A stretch of 64,000 bases of DNA, taken from contig NZ_CP048397.1 in NCBI RefSeq assembly GCF_010384365.1, positions 7,507,683-7,571,682 of the forward strand, in the 5' to 3' direction. The translations under genes were made by a program, and so were the position numbers. The notes under the pieces were generated by a model. That model had not been told where the DNA came from. It searched no databases and saw only the letters and a program-made list of their open reading frames with translations. Each line of letters begins with the position of its first letter. The first letter of the stretch is position 1. This stretch comes from Streptomyces sp. S4.7. Lineage in GTDB: Bacteria > Actinomycetota > Actinomycetes > Streptomycetales > Streptomycetaceae. Below, piece after piece: positions 20,107 through 29,037 of this stretch.

Positions 20107-20883
20107 TCAGGCGAATTCGTGCGGGGTGGGAGCCCCGGCGACCACGGAGTTGACGAGGCCGAAGAAGCGCTCCAACTGCTGCTGGAAGTAGAAGTGACCG
20201 CCCGGCAGGTACTCGAACACGGCCGGGCCGGTGGTGATCTCGGCCCAGCGCGTGAGCGCGTCGAGGGGTACGACCGGGTCCTCGGTGCCGCCGATCGCGG
20301 TCACCGGGCAGCTCAGCGCGGGGGAGGGGCCGGTGTAGCGGTAGACGTCGTCGATCGCGAAGTCCGCGCGGATCGAAGGGATGATGATCTCGCGCAGCTC
20401 GGGCTCGTCGAGAATGCCGTCGTCGGTGCCGCCGCGCGCCTTGATGGCCGCGACCAGCTCGTCGTCGGTGAGCCGTTCGGGGTGGACCGTGCTCGGGTTG
20501 GCCATGAACGGGGCGCGGCATGCCGAGGCGATGAGGGCGCGCGGGGCGCGGCCGGCCAGGGTGAGGGCGCGTGCCACCTCGAAGGCGACCAGCGAGCCCA
20601 TGCTGTGCCCGAGCACCACCAGGTCGTCGGTCCCGGCCGGCAGGCTCTCCACGATCGGGCCGACCAGGTCGTCCACGTCGGTGGGGAGCGGGTCGGAGAA
20701 GCGGGCGCCGCGGCCGGGGTACTGGCCGACGAGCAGCCGGACGTCGGCGGGCAGGAACGTCCGCCACTGCGTGTACGCGTGGGCGTTGCCGCCGGCGTGC
20801 GGGAGGACCAGCAGGGACGTACGCACGTCCGCCGCGTCGGCGGCGTCGAGCGTCCACACCACGTCGTCGGGATCGGTAATCAC
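20107..20883 (-). CDS. Type II thioesterase
   Basis: A 258-residue alpha/beta hydrolase of the GrsT/RifR type. LLVLPHAGGNAHAY near residue 25, the nucleophile elbow GHSMGS near 94-99, an Asp in GGTEDPVVP and the His in LPGGHFYF near 228 give the full catalytic set. Such enzymes clear misprimed carriers in NRPS lines. Here a second role is possible: transfer of an aminoacyl group between carriers, as SyrC does, because the line has A-less modules and no other candidate transferase is seen. SyrC, however, uses Cys, while this protein has Ser, so ordinary editing is more likely. GTG start with GGAG 8 bases upstream. Confidence 0.9.
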   Translation of the reverse strand: MITDPDDVVWTLDAADAADVRTSLLVLPHAGGNAHAYTQWRTFLPADVRLLVGQYPGRGARFSDPLPTDVDDLVGPIVESLPAGTDDLVVLGHSMGSLVAFEVARALTLAGRAPRALIASACRAPFMANPSTVHPERLTDDELVAAIKARGGTDDGILDEPELREIIIPSIRADFAIDDVYRYTGPSPALSCPVTAIGGTEDPVVPLDALTRWAEITTGPAVFEYLPGGHFYFQQQLERFFGLVNSVVAGAPTPHEFA

Positions 20884-20906
20884 CTTGCACTCCGTTCGTC
20901 TGAAAG

Positions 20907-20976
20907 GCGGTCGTGAGGAAGTGGGCGTGAAGAGGCGGCGGTGAAGAAGCGGTCGTGAAGAAGCGGTCGTGAGAAC
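20907..20976. repeat. Degenerate 14-bp direct repeats upstream of the thioesterase gene
   Basis: About five imperfect tandem copies of a unit like GCGGTCGTGAAGAA lie in the 114-bp gap between the NRPS and thioesterase genes. They may be a local expansion in the leader. No function is evident. Confidence 0.6.
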
Positions 20977-20997
20977 GACCGGGTGTGAGAAGCAATG

Positions 20998-23900
20998 TCA
21001 GAGGGGGGTGCCCGCCTCGGTACGGCGTCGCAGGACCGGGCGCTTGCGCTGCCGGGGAGCCGCTTCCGTCAGTGTGGTGATGTGGTGGGTGAGGGTGGCG
21101 GGGGTGGGGTTTTGGAAGATGTCGCGGATGGTGAGGTTGGTGTGGAGTGTGGTGCGGATGCGGGTGGTGAGTTTGGCGGCGAGGAGGGAGTGTCCGCCGA
21201 GGTCGAAGAAGTTGTCGTCGATGGTGGTGGGGTGGGTGAGGTTGAGTGTTTGGGTGTAGAGGGTGCAGAGGATTTCTTCTTGGGGGGTGCGGGGTGGTCG
21301 TCCTTGGGTGGTGGTGGTGTGGGGTGTGGGGAGTGCTTTGTGGTCGATTTTGCCGTTGGGGGTGAGGGGGAGTTTGGGGAGGATGGTGATGTGGGTGGGG
21401 ATGAGGTGGTCGGGGAGTGTGTTGCGTAGCCAGTGGCGGAGTTGGGTTGGTGTGGTGGTGGTGTGTTGGGGGTGGAGGGTGGCGTAGGCGTTGAGTTGGG
21501 TGTTGCCGGTGGTGTCGGTGGTGGTTGTGGTGGTGGTTTGGGTGATGTGGGGGTGTTGGAGGAGGGCGTTGTGTATTTCGGTGGGTTCGATGCGGAAGCC
21601 GCGGATTTTGATTTGGTGGTCGGTGCGGCCGTGGTAGTGGAGTTGGCCGTTGGGTGTGTGGTGGGCGAGGTCGCCGGTTCGGTAGAGGCGGGTGCCGGGG
21701 GGTCCGTAGGGGTTGGGGATGAAGTGGGTTGCGGTGAGGGTGGGTTGGTGTTGGTAGCCGTGGGCGAGTCCGGTGCCGGCGAGGTAGATTTCGCCGGTGA
21801 CGCCGGGTGGGACGGGTTGGAGGTGGGTGTCGAGGAGGTAGGTGTGTTTGTTGGTGATGGGTCGGCCGATGGGGACGGGGTTGTTGGTGGGGGTGTGGGT
21901 GGTGGGTTGGGGGAGGGTGTGGGTGGTGGTGTAGCCCATGGATTCGGCGGGGCCGTATCCGTTGGTGAGGGTGAGGTGGGGGTGTTGTTTCTGGAGGTGG
22001 TGGGTGTGGGTGGGTGAGGCGGGTTCGCCGCCGGTTGAGGCGTGTTGGGTGTGGGTGAAGGTGTCGGGGTGTTCGTCGGTGAGGTAGTTGAAGAGGCTGG
22101 AGGAGAGTTGGAGCATGGTGATGCGGTGTTGGTGGGCGAGTTGGTTGATGAGGGTGGGTTCGGGGCGTTGTCCTGGTTGGAGTACGCAGGTGGCTCCGTG
22201 GAGGAGTGCGCCCCAGAATTCGAGTGAGAAGGCGTCCCAGGAGACGGGTGAGCACTGGAGGAAGCGCTGGCCGGGTCCGAAGGTGGCGTAGTCCTGGTTG
22301 AGTACGGTGCCGGTCAGTGCGCGGTGGGGGGTGAGGATGGCTTTGGGCCGGCCCGTCGATCCGGAGGTGTACATGATCGACGCCCCGTCCTCCGGATGCC
22401 CACCCGGGACGGGGTTGGCCGTGGAGTGCCCGTCGAGGTCCAGGGAATCGAGATCGAGTGTGGCGACGGCGGTGAGCCGGTCCCCGGTCGGCCGGTGCGT
22501 GAGGACCACGACCGGGCGGGCTTCGTCGGTGATCAGCCCGAGCCGTTCGTCGGGGAACTCGGGGTCGAGGACCGCGTACGTCGCTCCCGTCTTGGTCACG
22601 GCGAGCAGCGCGGTGGCGAAGGTGATGCCCCGCTCGATCAGAACGCCGACGGTCCGTCCCCGGCGCACTCCCTGATGAGTAATCAGATGGTGCGCGAGTC
22701 TGTTGGCCCTCGCGTTCAACTCCCCGTAGGACAGGTGCTCGTCCTCGAAGATCAGCGCTGTCGCGTCCGGGTCCCGTTCCGCCTGCTCCTCGAACCGCCC
22801 GCCCAGCGTGACACCCGCCACCGGCCGCACCGTGTCGTTCCACGCGTGGAGCACCAACTCCCGCTCCCGCGCAGACATCACCTCCACCTCACCCACCAAC
22901 ACCCCGGGTTCAGCGGTGACCTGGTCCAGGACCCGTGAGAAGCCGTCGACCAGACGCTGCACCGTCGACCGGTCGAAGATGTCGGTACTGAACAGGACCG
23001 CGCCGGTGATGCCGGCCGCCACGTCCTCGCGCAGCAGGAACTCCAGGTCGAACTTGGCGGAGCGGTTGTCCACGAACGTGCCGGGGCCCGACCGCGTACC
23101 GGCGAGCCGTACGTCCTCGGCCGCCCCGCTCTCCAGCGCCAGGCAGATCTGGAACAGCGGATGCCGGGCCAGTGACCGTACCGGGCTGGTGGCCTCGATC
23201 ACGAGGTCGAACGGCGTCTCCTGATGGGCGAAGGCGTCCAGATCGGCCGTGCGCACCCGGTCGAGCAGTTCACGGAACGACGGATTGCCCGAGGTGTCGG
23301 TCCGCAGCACCAGCGTGTTGACGAAGAATCCGACCAGCTCGCCCAGGGCGTCGTCGGTGCGGCCCGCCACCGGGGACCCGAGCGGAATGTCCTCGCCCGC
23401 GCCCAGCCGGGTCAGCGTCGCGGCCAGCGCGGCCTGGAGCACCATGAACACCGTGCAGCCCTCGGCCCTGGCCAACTCCACGACGTGGGTGCGCAGTTCC
23501 GGACCGAATTCCACCACGACCGCGTCACCGCTCTGGCCCGCCACGGCGGGCCGCGGCCGGTCCAGGACCAGTCCCAGCTCCTCGGGCAGATCCTTGAGCG
23601 CCTCGCGCCAGAACGCCAGCCCCTCGGCGAGCACGCTCTTGTCGTCCGAACTGTCGCCGAGCAGGCGGTGCTGCCACAGCGCGTAGTCCGCGTACTGCAC
23701 GGGCAGCGGTGTCCAAGTCGGTGCCGTTCCTTCACGCCGGGAGGCGTAGGCCGCGGAGAGGTCGTCGAAGAGCGGACGCAGCGACTGGCCGTCGGTGGCG
23801 ATGTGGTGCAGCAGCACGAGCAGGACGTGCCTGTCGTCGCCGAGGTCGAAGAGCGTCACCCGCAGCGGGGGTTCGGCGTTGAGGTCGAAGGTGTGCCCGG

Positions 23901-26900
23901 CCGCCGCGCGCAGCCGCTCGTCGAGCGTGTCCGCGTCCGCCGTCTCCTGTTCGAAGACGACCCGGTTGTCCTCGGGAGCCAGGACGGTCTGGTACGGCTC
24001 ACCCCGCTCCGACCCGAACACCGTCCGCAGCACTTCGTGCCTGCCCGCCAGGTCACCGAAGGCGGCGCGCAGCGCGTCGGCGTCCAGCTCTCCGTCGATC
24101 CGCACCGAGAGGGGCACGTTGTACGCGGTGCCCTGCTCCCCGAGCGCGGCGAGGAACCACAGACGGCGCTGCGCGTACGAGAGCGGCAGCCGCTCCGGCC
24201 GGTCGCCGGCGGTCAGCGGCGGGCGCTCGCGCCCGGGTCCGTGTGCCTGGGTGGTGATGTGGTGGGTGAGGGTGGCGGGGGTGGGGTTTTGGAAGATGTC
24301 GCGGATGGTGAGGTTGGTGTGGAGTGTGGTGCGGATGCGGGTGGTGAGTTTGGCGGCGAGGAGGGAGTGTCCGCCGAGGTCGAAGAAGTTGTCGTCGATG
24401 GTGGTGGGGTGGGTGAGGTTGAGTGTTTGGGTGTAGAGGGTGCAGAGGATTTCTTCTTGGGGGGTGCGGGGTGGTCGTCCTTGGGTGGTGGTGGTGTGGG
24501 GTGTGGGGAGTGCTTTGTGGTCGATTTTGCCGTTGGGGGTGAGGGGGAGTTTGGGGAGGATGGTGATGTGGGTGGGGATGAGGTGGTCGGGGAGTGTGTT
24601 GCGTAGCCAGTGGCGGAGTTGGGTTGGTGTGGTGGTGGTGTGTTGGGGGTGGAGGGTGGCGTAGGCGTTGAGTTGGGTGTTGCCGGTGGTGTCGGTGGTG
24701 GTTGTGGTGGTGGTTTGGGTGATGTGGGGGTGTTGGAGGAGGGCGTTGTGTATTTCGGTGGGTTCGATGCGGAAGCCGCGGATTTTGATTTGGTGGTCGG
24801 TGCGGCCGTGGTAGTGGAGTTGGCCGTTGGGTGTGTGGTGGGCGAGGTCGCCGGTTCGGTAGAGGCGGGTGCCGGGGGGTCCGTAGGGGTTGGGGATGAA
24901 GTGGGTTGCGGTGAGGGTGGGTTGGTGTTGGTAGCCGTGGGCGAGTCCGGTGCCGGCGAGGTAGATTTCGCCGGTGACGCCGGGTGGGACGGGTTGGAGG
25001 TGGGTGTCGAGGATGTAGGTGTGTTTGTTGGTGATGGGTCGGCCGATGGGGACGGGGTTGTTGGTGGGGGTGTGGGTGGTGGGTTGGGGGAGGGTGTGGG
25101 TGGTGGTGTAGCCCATGGATTCGGCGGGGCCGTATCCGTTGGTGAGGGTGAGGTGGGGGTGTTGTTTCTGGAGGTGGTGGGTGTGGGTGGGTGAGGCGGG
25201 TTCGCCGCCGGTTGAGGCGTGTTGGGTGTGGGTGAAGGTGTCGGGGTGTTCGTCGGTGAGGTAGTTGAAGAGGCTGGAGGAGAGTTGGAGCATGGTGATG
25301 CGGTGTTGGTGGGCGAGTTGGTTGATGAGGGTGGGTTCGGGGCGTTGTCCTGGTTGGAGTACGCAGGTGGCTCCGTGGAGGAGTGCGCCCCAGAATTCGA
25401 GTGAGAAGGCGTCCCAGGAGACGGGTGAGCACTGGAGGAAGCGCTGGCCGGGTCCGAAGGTGGCGTAGTCCTGGTTGAGTACGGTGCCGGTCAGTGCGCG
25501 GTGGGGGGTGAGGATGGCTTTGGGCCGGCCCGTCGATCCGGAGGTGTACATGATCGACGCCCCGTCCTCCGGATGCCCACCCGAGACGGGATTCGTGACC
25601 GGGTGATCATCGACGGACAGGGCGTCGAGGTCGACCGTGCCCGCGAGCCGGCCATGTGTCGGCCCATGGGCCAGCACGGTGACCGGCTCCGCGTCTCCGG
25701 CGATGAGGGCAAGGCGCTCATCGGGAAAGTCCGGGTCGAGGACCGCGTACGTCGCTCCCGTCTTGGTCACGGCGAGCAGCGCGGTGGCGAAGGTGATGCC
25801 CCGCTCGATCAGAACGCCGACGGTCCGTCCCCGGCGCACTCCCTGATGAGTGATCAGATGGTGCGCCAGTCTGTTGGCCCTCGCGTTCAACTCCCCGTAG
25901 GACAGGTGCTCGTCCTCGAAGATCAGCGCTGTCGCGTCCGGGTCCCGTTCCGCCTGCTCCTCGAACCGCCCGCCCAGCGTGACACCCGCCACCGGCCGCA
26001 CCGTGTCGTTCCACGCGTGGAGCACCAACTCCCGCTCCCGCGCAGACATCACCTCCACCTCACCCACCAACACCCCCGACTCCGAGGTCATCGAGGCGAC
26101 GATCTGATGGAAGGTCCGCTCGTACGCCGAGAGGTCGACGCTCTCCCGGTACGCCTCGTCGATCGTGAAGTCGACCCGCAGCCCCCCGTCGGGACCGCGG
26201 CTGACCGTGAGCGAGAGATCCTCGGCGGTTCCCCCGGTCGAGAGCAGATGCCCCACGGCCGGAATCCCCGCGAACGACGACTGCTCCCCGGCGACGACGA
26301 TGTTGACCACCGGACCGAACCGGCGGCGCCCGTTCGCCGGCCACCCCAGGTCACGCATCAGATCGGCCGAGTCGTACCGCTGGTGCCACTGCGCGCGCAG
26401 GGTCAGCGCCGCCACCCGGGCGGCGAACTCCTCGCACGTCTCCGCGTTGTCGACCCGGCAGCGCAGCGGGATGACGTTCGCCATCATGCCGGGCACGGTC
26501 ATACCGTCCTTGCCGAGCCGCCCCGACACCGGCAGGCTCAGCAGGACGTCCGGGTCGCCCGTCCACAGCCTGCGGTGCAGGGCCGCCGCCGCCAGCACCG
26601 CCTGCTGCCACGAGATCCCCGCGCGTGCGCCGAACGCGACGAGCCGCCCGAAGACCTCCTCGTCCACCGACGACGTCTGCCGGCTGATCCGGTGCGTGAG
26701 CGCCCCGGCCGCTCCCGGACCCGCCGGATACTCCGCGCCGGCCATGACGTTCTTCCAGTACACGGCGTCCCTGGCGCGTGCCTTCGAGGTGGCGTACGCG
26801 TCCTGCTCCGCCAGCAGACGTTCGAACGAGCCGTACGGGGTGCCCGGTCCCGCGGCCCCGGCGAGAGACGCGTACAGCTCGGCGGCCCTGCGTCGCATCA

Positions 26901-27348
26901 GGGTCGCGCTGTAGCCGTCGTTGATCAGATGGTGCGCACGGTTGTACCAGAAGTAGCGGTCGGGGCCCACCGCGAAGAGGATGTGATGGAAGAGCGGGCC
27001 CCGTTCGAGGTCGGGCACGGTACCCAGGTCGTCGAGCATCCGCCGTCGCGCGGCTGCCACGGGATCCGGTTCCGCACTGACGTCGAGCAGTGCCACGGTG
27101 AAGTCCGGCGCGTCGCCGAAGTGCTGCCGGGGCACGCCGTCCACTTCGCTGAAGGTGATGCGCGCGGTCTCGTCCTCCGCCACCAGGGCCGTCACCGCCG
27201 CCTTGAGGAGTTCCGGATCGGCGGGACCGTTGATCTCCAGATAGCCCCCCATGTTGAAGACGGGGTTGAGCGGATCCATCCGCTGCGCGTACCACACCCC
27301 CGACTGCGCCTCGTTGAGCGGACGTCCGCCGTTCACCGGATCAGACAT
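20998..27348 (-). CDS. NRPS, C-A-PCP-C-A-PCP (likely first synthetase)
   Basis: A 2,116-residue synthetase whose ATG follows an AAGGGGAA site. Domains: C1 (1-440) opens LNEAQSGVWYAQRMDP and carries HHLINDG, unlike the other C domains of the cluster and similar to the leading C domains of synthetases that receive an acyl or aryl starter; A1 (about 455-1000); PCP1 (about 1000, DLGGHSLLAAK); C2 (about 1060-1490, HHIATDGQS); A2 (about 1510-2040); PCP2 (about 2060). With KAS III and ACP genes directly upstream, C1 probably condenses a fatty acyl group with the first amino acid. The two A domains are almost identical and share pocket residues D-A-L-Q-S-G-G-G-Y-K by hand alignment. I cannot name the substrate, but both modules should add the same residue. 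The A-PCP parts are strikingly Thr/His/Pro-rich, unlike the rest of the protein. Confidence 0.94.
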   Translation of the reverse strand: MSDPVNGGRPLNEAQSGVWYAQRMDPLNPVFNMGGYLEINGPADPELLKAAVTALVAEDETARITFSEVDGVPRQHFGDAPDFTVALLDVSAEPDPVAAARRRMLDDLGTVPDLERGPLFHHILFAVGPDRYFWYNRAHHLINDGYSATLMRRRAAELYASLAGAAGPGTPYGSFERLLAEQDAYATSKARARDAVYWKNVMAGAEYPAGPGAAGALTHRISRQTSSVDEEVFGRLVAFGARAGISWQQAVLAAAALHRRLWTGDPDVLLSLPVSGRLGKDGMTVPGMMANVIPLRCRVDNAETCEEFAARVAALTLRAQWHQRYDSADLMRDLGWPANGRRRFGPVVNIVVAGEQSSFAGIPAVGHLLSTGGTAEDLSLTVSRGPDGGLRVDFTIDEAYRESVDLSAYERTFHQIVASMTSESGVLVGEVEVMSARERELVLHAWNDTVRPVAGVTLGGRFEEQAERDPDATALIFEDEHLSYGELNARANRLAHHLITHQGVRRGRTVGVLIERGITFATALLAVTKTGATYAVLDPDFPDERLALIAGDAEPVTVLAHGPTHGRLAGTVDLDALSVDDHPVTNPVSGGHPEDGASIMYTSGSTGRPKAILTPHRALTGTVLNQDYATFGPGQRFLQCSPVSWDAFSLEFWGALLHGATCVLQPGQRPEPTLINQLAHQHRITMLQLSSSLFNYLTDEHPDTFTHTQHASTGGEPASPTHTHHLQKQHPHLTLTNGYGPAESMGYTTTHTLPQPTTHTPTNNPVPIGRPITNKHTYILDTHLQPVPPGVTGEIYLAGTGLAHGYQHQPTLTATHFIPNPYGPPGTRLYRTGDLAHHTPNGQLHYHGRTDHQIKIRGFRIEPTEIHNALLQHPHITQTTTTTTTDTTGNTQLNAYATLHPQHTTTTPTQLRHWLRNTLPDHLIPTHITILPKLPLTPNGKIDHKALPTPHTTTTQGRPPRTPQEEILCTLYTQTLNLTHPTTIDDNFFDLGGHSLLAAKLTTRIRTTLHTNLTIRDIFQNPTPATLTHHITTQAHGPGRERPPLTAGDRPERLPLSYAQRRLWFLAALGEQGTAYNVPLSVRIDGELDADALRAAFGDLAGRHEVLRTVFGSERGEPYQTVLAPEDNRVVFEQETADADTLDERLRAAAGHTFDLNAEPPLRVTLFDLGDDRHVLLVLLHHIATDGQSLRPLFDDLSAAYASRREGTAPTWTPLPVQYADYALWQHRLLGDSSDDKSVLAEGLAFWREALKDLPEELGLVLDRPRPAVAGQSGDAVVVEFGPELRTHVVELARAEGCTVFMVLQAALAATLTRLGAGEDIPLGSPVAGRTDDALGELVGFFVNTLVLRTDTSGNPSFRELLDRVRTADLDAFAHQETPFDLVIEATSPVRSLARHPLFQICLALESGAAEDVRLAGTRSGPGTFVDNRSAKFDLEFLLREDVAAGITGAVLFSTDIFDRSTVQRLVDGFSRVLDQVTAEPGVLVGEVEVMSARERELVLHAWNDTVRPVAGVTLGGRFEEQAERDPDATALIFEDEHLSYGELNARANRLAHHLITHQGVRRGRTVGVLIERGITFATALLAVTKTGATYAVLDPEFPDERLGLITDEARPVVVLTHRPTGDRLTAVATLDLDSLDLDGHSTANPVPGGHPEDGASIMYTSGSTGRPKAILTPHRALTGTVLNQDYATFGPGQRFLQCSPVSWDAFSLEFWGALLHGATCVLQPGQRPEPTLINQLAHQHRITMLQLSSSLFNYLTDEHPDTFTHTQHASTGGEPASPTHTHHLQKQHPHLTLTNGYGPAESMGYTTTHTLPQPTTHTPTNNPVPIGRPITNKHTYLLDTHLQPVPPGVTGEIYLAGTGLAHGYQHQPTLTATHFIPNPYGPPGTRLYRTGDLAHHTPNGQLHYHGRTDHQIKIRGFRIEPTEIHNALLQHPHITQTTTTTTTDTTGNTQLNAYATLHPQHTTTTPTQLRHWLRNTLPDHLIPTHITILPKLPLTPNGKIDHKALPTPHTTTTQGRPPRTPQEEILCTLYTQTLNLTHPTTIDDNFFDLGGHSLLAAKLTTRIRTTLHTNLTIRDIFQNPTPATLTHHITTLTEAAPRQRKRPVLRRRTEAGTPL
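21074..22907. repeat. Near-identical A-PCP repeat, copy 1
   Basis: Copy of the segment at 24251-26078. From 21074 to 22406 the match is almost perfect at an offset of 3,177 bases; one seen difference changes Leu to Ile. A diverged stretch of about 160 bases follows, and then a second near-perfect block (about 22,571-22,907, offset 3,171). The core is nearly free of A and C on the plus strand, so the coding strand uses mainly CAC, ACC and CCC codons. Confidence 0.95.
24251..26078. repeat. Near-identical A-PCP repeat, copy 2
   Basis: Partner of 21074-22907, covering most of the first A domain and PCP of the same synthetase. Such identity over more than 1.3 kb inside one gene indicates recent duplication or continuing gene conversion. 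It is also a place where assembly or recombination errors can occur. Confidence 0.95.
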
Positions 27349-27478
27349 GGCTTCCCCTTGTACGTTGTTCCGTTGGCGGACGCGTGATGTGTACGTCGTT
27401 CCGTAGGCGGGTGCGTGAGGGCGTCGGCGCGGCCCTGATACCGCGCCGGGCACCCGGGCCGAGCCCGGGGCCGGGTCC

Positions 27479-27727
27479 TCAGACGCCGGCCACTGCCTCT
27501 CGGCGCTGGATGATGTCCAGAATGTCCTGAACGCTCGCGACGTCGATCATCTCGCTGTCGTCGAGCGTGAGGAAGAAGCGCTTCTCCACCTGGACGAGGA
27601 TCTCGACCAGCGAGAGGGAGTCGATTCCCAGGTCCTCCTCCAGCCGGTCCCCGGCGGTGATGTCCGCCCGGATCTCCGGCAGGACGTAGACGACGATCTC
27701 CCGCACTCTTTCCAGTGCCGTTTCCAT
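27479..27727 (-). CDS. Acyl carrier protein
   Basis: An 82-residue acidic protein with the phosphopantetheine site LGIDSLSLVEIL at about residues 33-44 (Ser about 37). It is the length of a stand-alone ACP and is framed by KAS III upstream and the first NRPS downstream. It most likely carries the fatty acyl starter handed to the first condensation domain. The serine is followed by Leu-Ser-Leu, as in fatty-acid/polyketide ACPs, rather than the GGHS of the NRPS carriers of this cluster. Confidence 0.92.
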   Translation of the reverse strand: METALERVREIVVYVLPEIRADITAGDRLEEDLGIDSLSLVEILVQVEKRFFLTLDDSEMIDVASVQDILDIIQRREAVAGV

Positions 27728-27826
27728 GTTTCTCCCTCGGTGGTGGCGGGCGGATGCCGCGCCGGATGGGTGGTGACGATTCTTCGGTGCGTGAGGAACC
27801 CGTGGAGCCGGGATCCCGTGGGGGTC

Positions 27827-28873
27827 TCAGATGCTGTCGGCGGGGGCGACAGGAGGCAGGTCCGGCCAGATCAGCGTGGCCGCGGCCCAGGTGACGCCGC
27901 CGCCGAACGCGGCCAGCAGGACCTTGTCGCCCGCCTTCAGTTCCCCGGAGCCCATCGCGTCCATGAGCGCGAGCGGGATCGAGGCGGCGGAGGTGTTGGC
28001 CACCCGGTCGACATTGATGACCGCCCGGTCCTCGGGCAGACCGATCTCCTTGGCGGTCGCCGCGAGGATCCGGCGGTTGGCCTGGTGAGCGACGAGCCGG
28101 TCGACGTCCTCGACCGCCCAGCCCGTCTTCGCGAGTACGTCGAGAGAGGCCTCGGCCATCCGGGCGATCGCGTGCCGGTAGACGAGCCGCCCCTGCATGC
28201 CGAGATAGCTCTGTCCCGGGTCGGGCTCCGAGAGCGCCGAGCGCTGACGCGAACCACCGGCCGGTGTCAGCAGGATGTCCAGCTGATCGCCGTCACTCCC
28301 GAGCGTCTGGGCCAGCAGACTGCCGGGCTCGTCGGCCGTGCCGGCCCGGACCACCACGGCTCCCGCGCCGTCACCGAAGATCGGGGCGGTGATCCGGTCG
28401 TCGTGGTCCACGATGGTGGAGATGGCGTCGGCGCCGATGATCAGGCCGGTGCCGTAGACACCGGAGGCCAGCATGCCCGCCCCGGCCGACAACCCGTACA
28501 CGAAGCCGGAACAGGCGGCGTTCAGGTCGAAGGCGGCGATCGTGCCGAGTCCCAGTCGGGAGGCGACGGCGGGCGCGGTGGAGGGGAAGGTGTGGTCGGG
28601 CGTGCAGGTCGCCAGGATCAGGAAGTCGACCGGGGGGTTCCCGGCCGCGTCGAGCGCGCGCCGTCCCGCCTCCACGGCCAGGTCCGACGTGGCGCCCTCG
28701 GGGTCGACGAGGTGGCGCTGCTCGATCCCCGTCCGTTCCCTGATCCAGTCAGGGGTGACACCGAGTCTCTCCGCCACCTCCTCGTTCTTCACGACGCGGG
28801 CGGGCAGGGACGCGCCGATTCCCGTGATGACGGCGGTCCTGGTGCCTGGGGCACTGTGCGTTTCCGGGGACAT
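27827..28873 (-). CDS. 3-oxoacyl-ACP synthase III (KAS III, FabH-like)
   Basis: A 348-residue thiolase-fold enzyme with the KAS III triad: Cys in LNAACSGFVYG (about 120), His in VAHQANRRI (about 258) and Asn in VANTSAAS (about 288). The ATG is preceded by AAGGAGGA. KAS III condenses an acyl-CoA with malonyl-ACP, and paralogues in lipopeptide clusters prime a dedicated acyl chain. Its position 5' of the ACP and the first NRPS supports a lipid-starter role. No KAS II, ketoreductase or acyl-CoA ligase is in the window, so chain elongation must borrow primary fatty-acid enzymes or genes outside the window. Confidence 0.92.
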   Translation of the reverse strand: MSPETHSAPGTRTAVITGIGASLPARVVKNEEVAERLGVTPDWIRERTGIEQRHLVDPEGATSDLAVEAGRRALDAAGNPPVDFLILATCTPDHTFPSTAPAVASRLGLGTIAAFDLNAACSGFVYGLSAGAGMLASGVYGTGLIIGADAISTIVDHDDRITAPIFGDGAGAVVVRAGTADEPGSLLAQTLGSDGDQLDILLTPAGGSRQRSALSEPDPGQSYLGMQGRLVYRHAIARMAEASLDVLAKTGWAVEDVDRLVAHQANRRILAATAKEIGLPEDRAVINVDRVANTSAASIPLALMDAMGSGELKAGDKVLLAAFGGGVTWAAATLIWPDLPPVAPADSI

Positions 28874-29037
28874 GGGTCCTCCTTGAGTGCGCGTGTGGTC
28901 GGCCCGGCGGGAATCCGTCGCTCTCCGAGGCCCGTTGCTTTCCTCATCGAACACCTGGTGCGAAACGGCCTGCGGCAGTTGTTCCGGCATTCGCGGAGCA
29001 GAACGGCCCGCCCGGACAACCGGCTCCGGGCTCCGGC

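Noticed and set aside
24053..25432. Pro/His/Arg-rich 459-codon minus-strand frame resembling a histidine-rich protein
   Set aside because: It is another frame of the duplicated A-PCP block. The apparent His/Pro repeats come from the skewed base composition.
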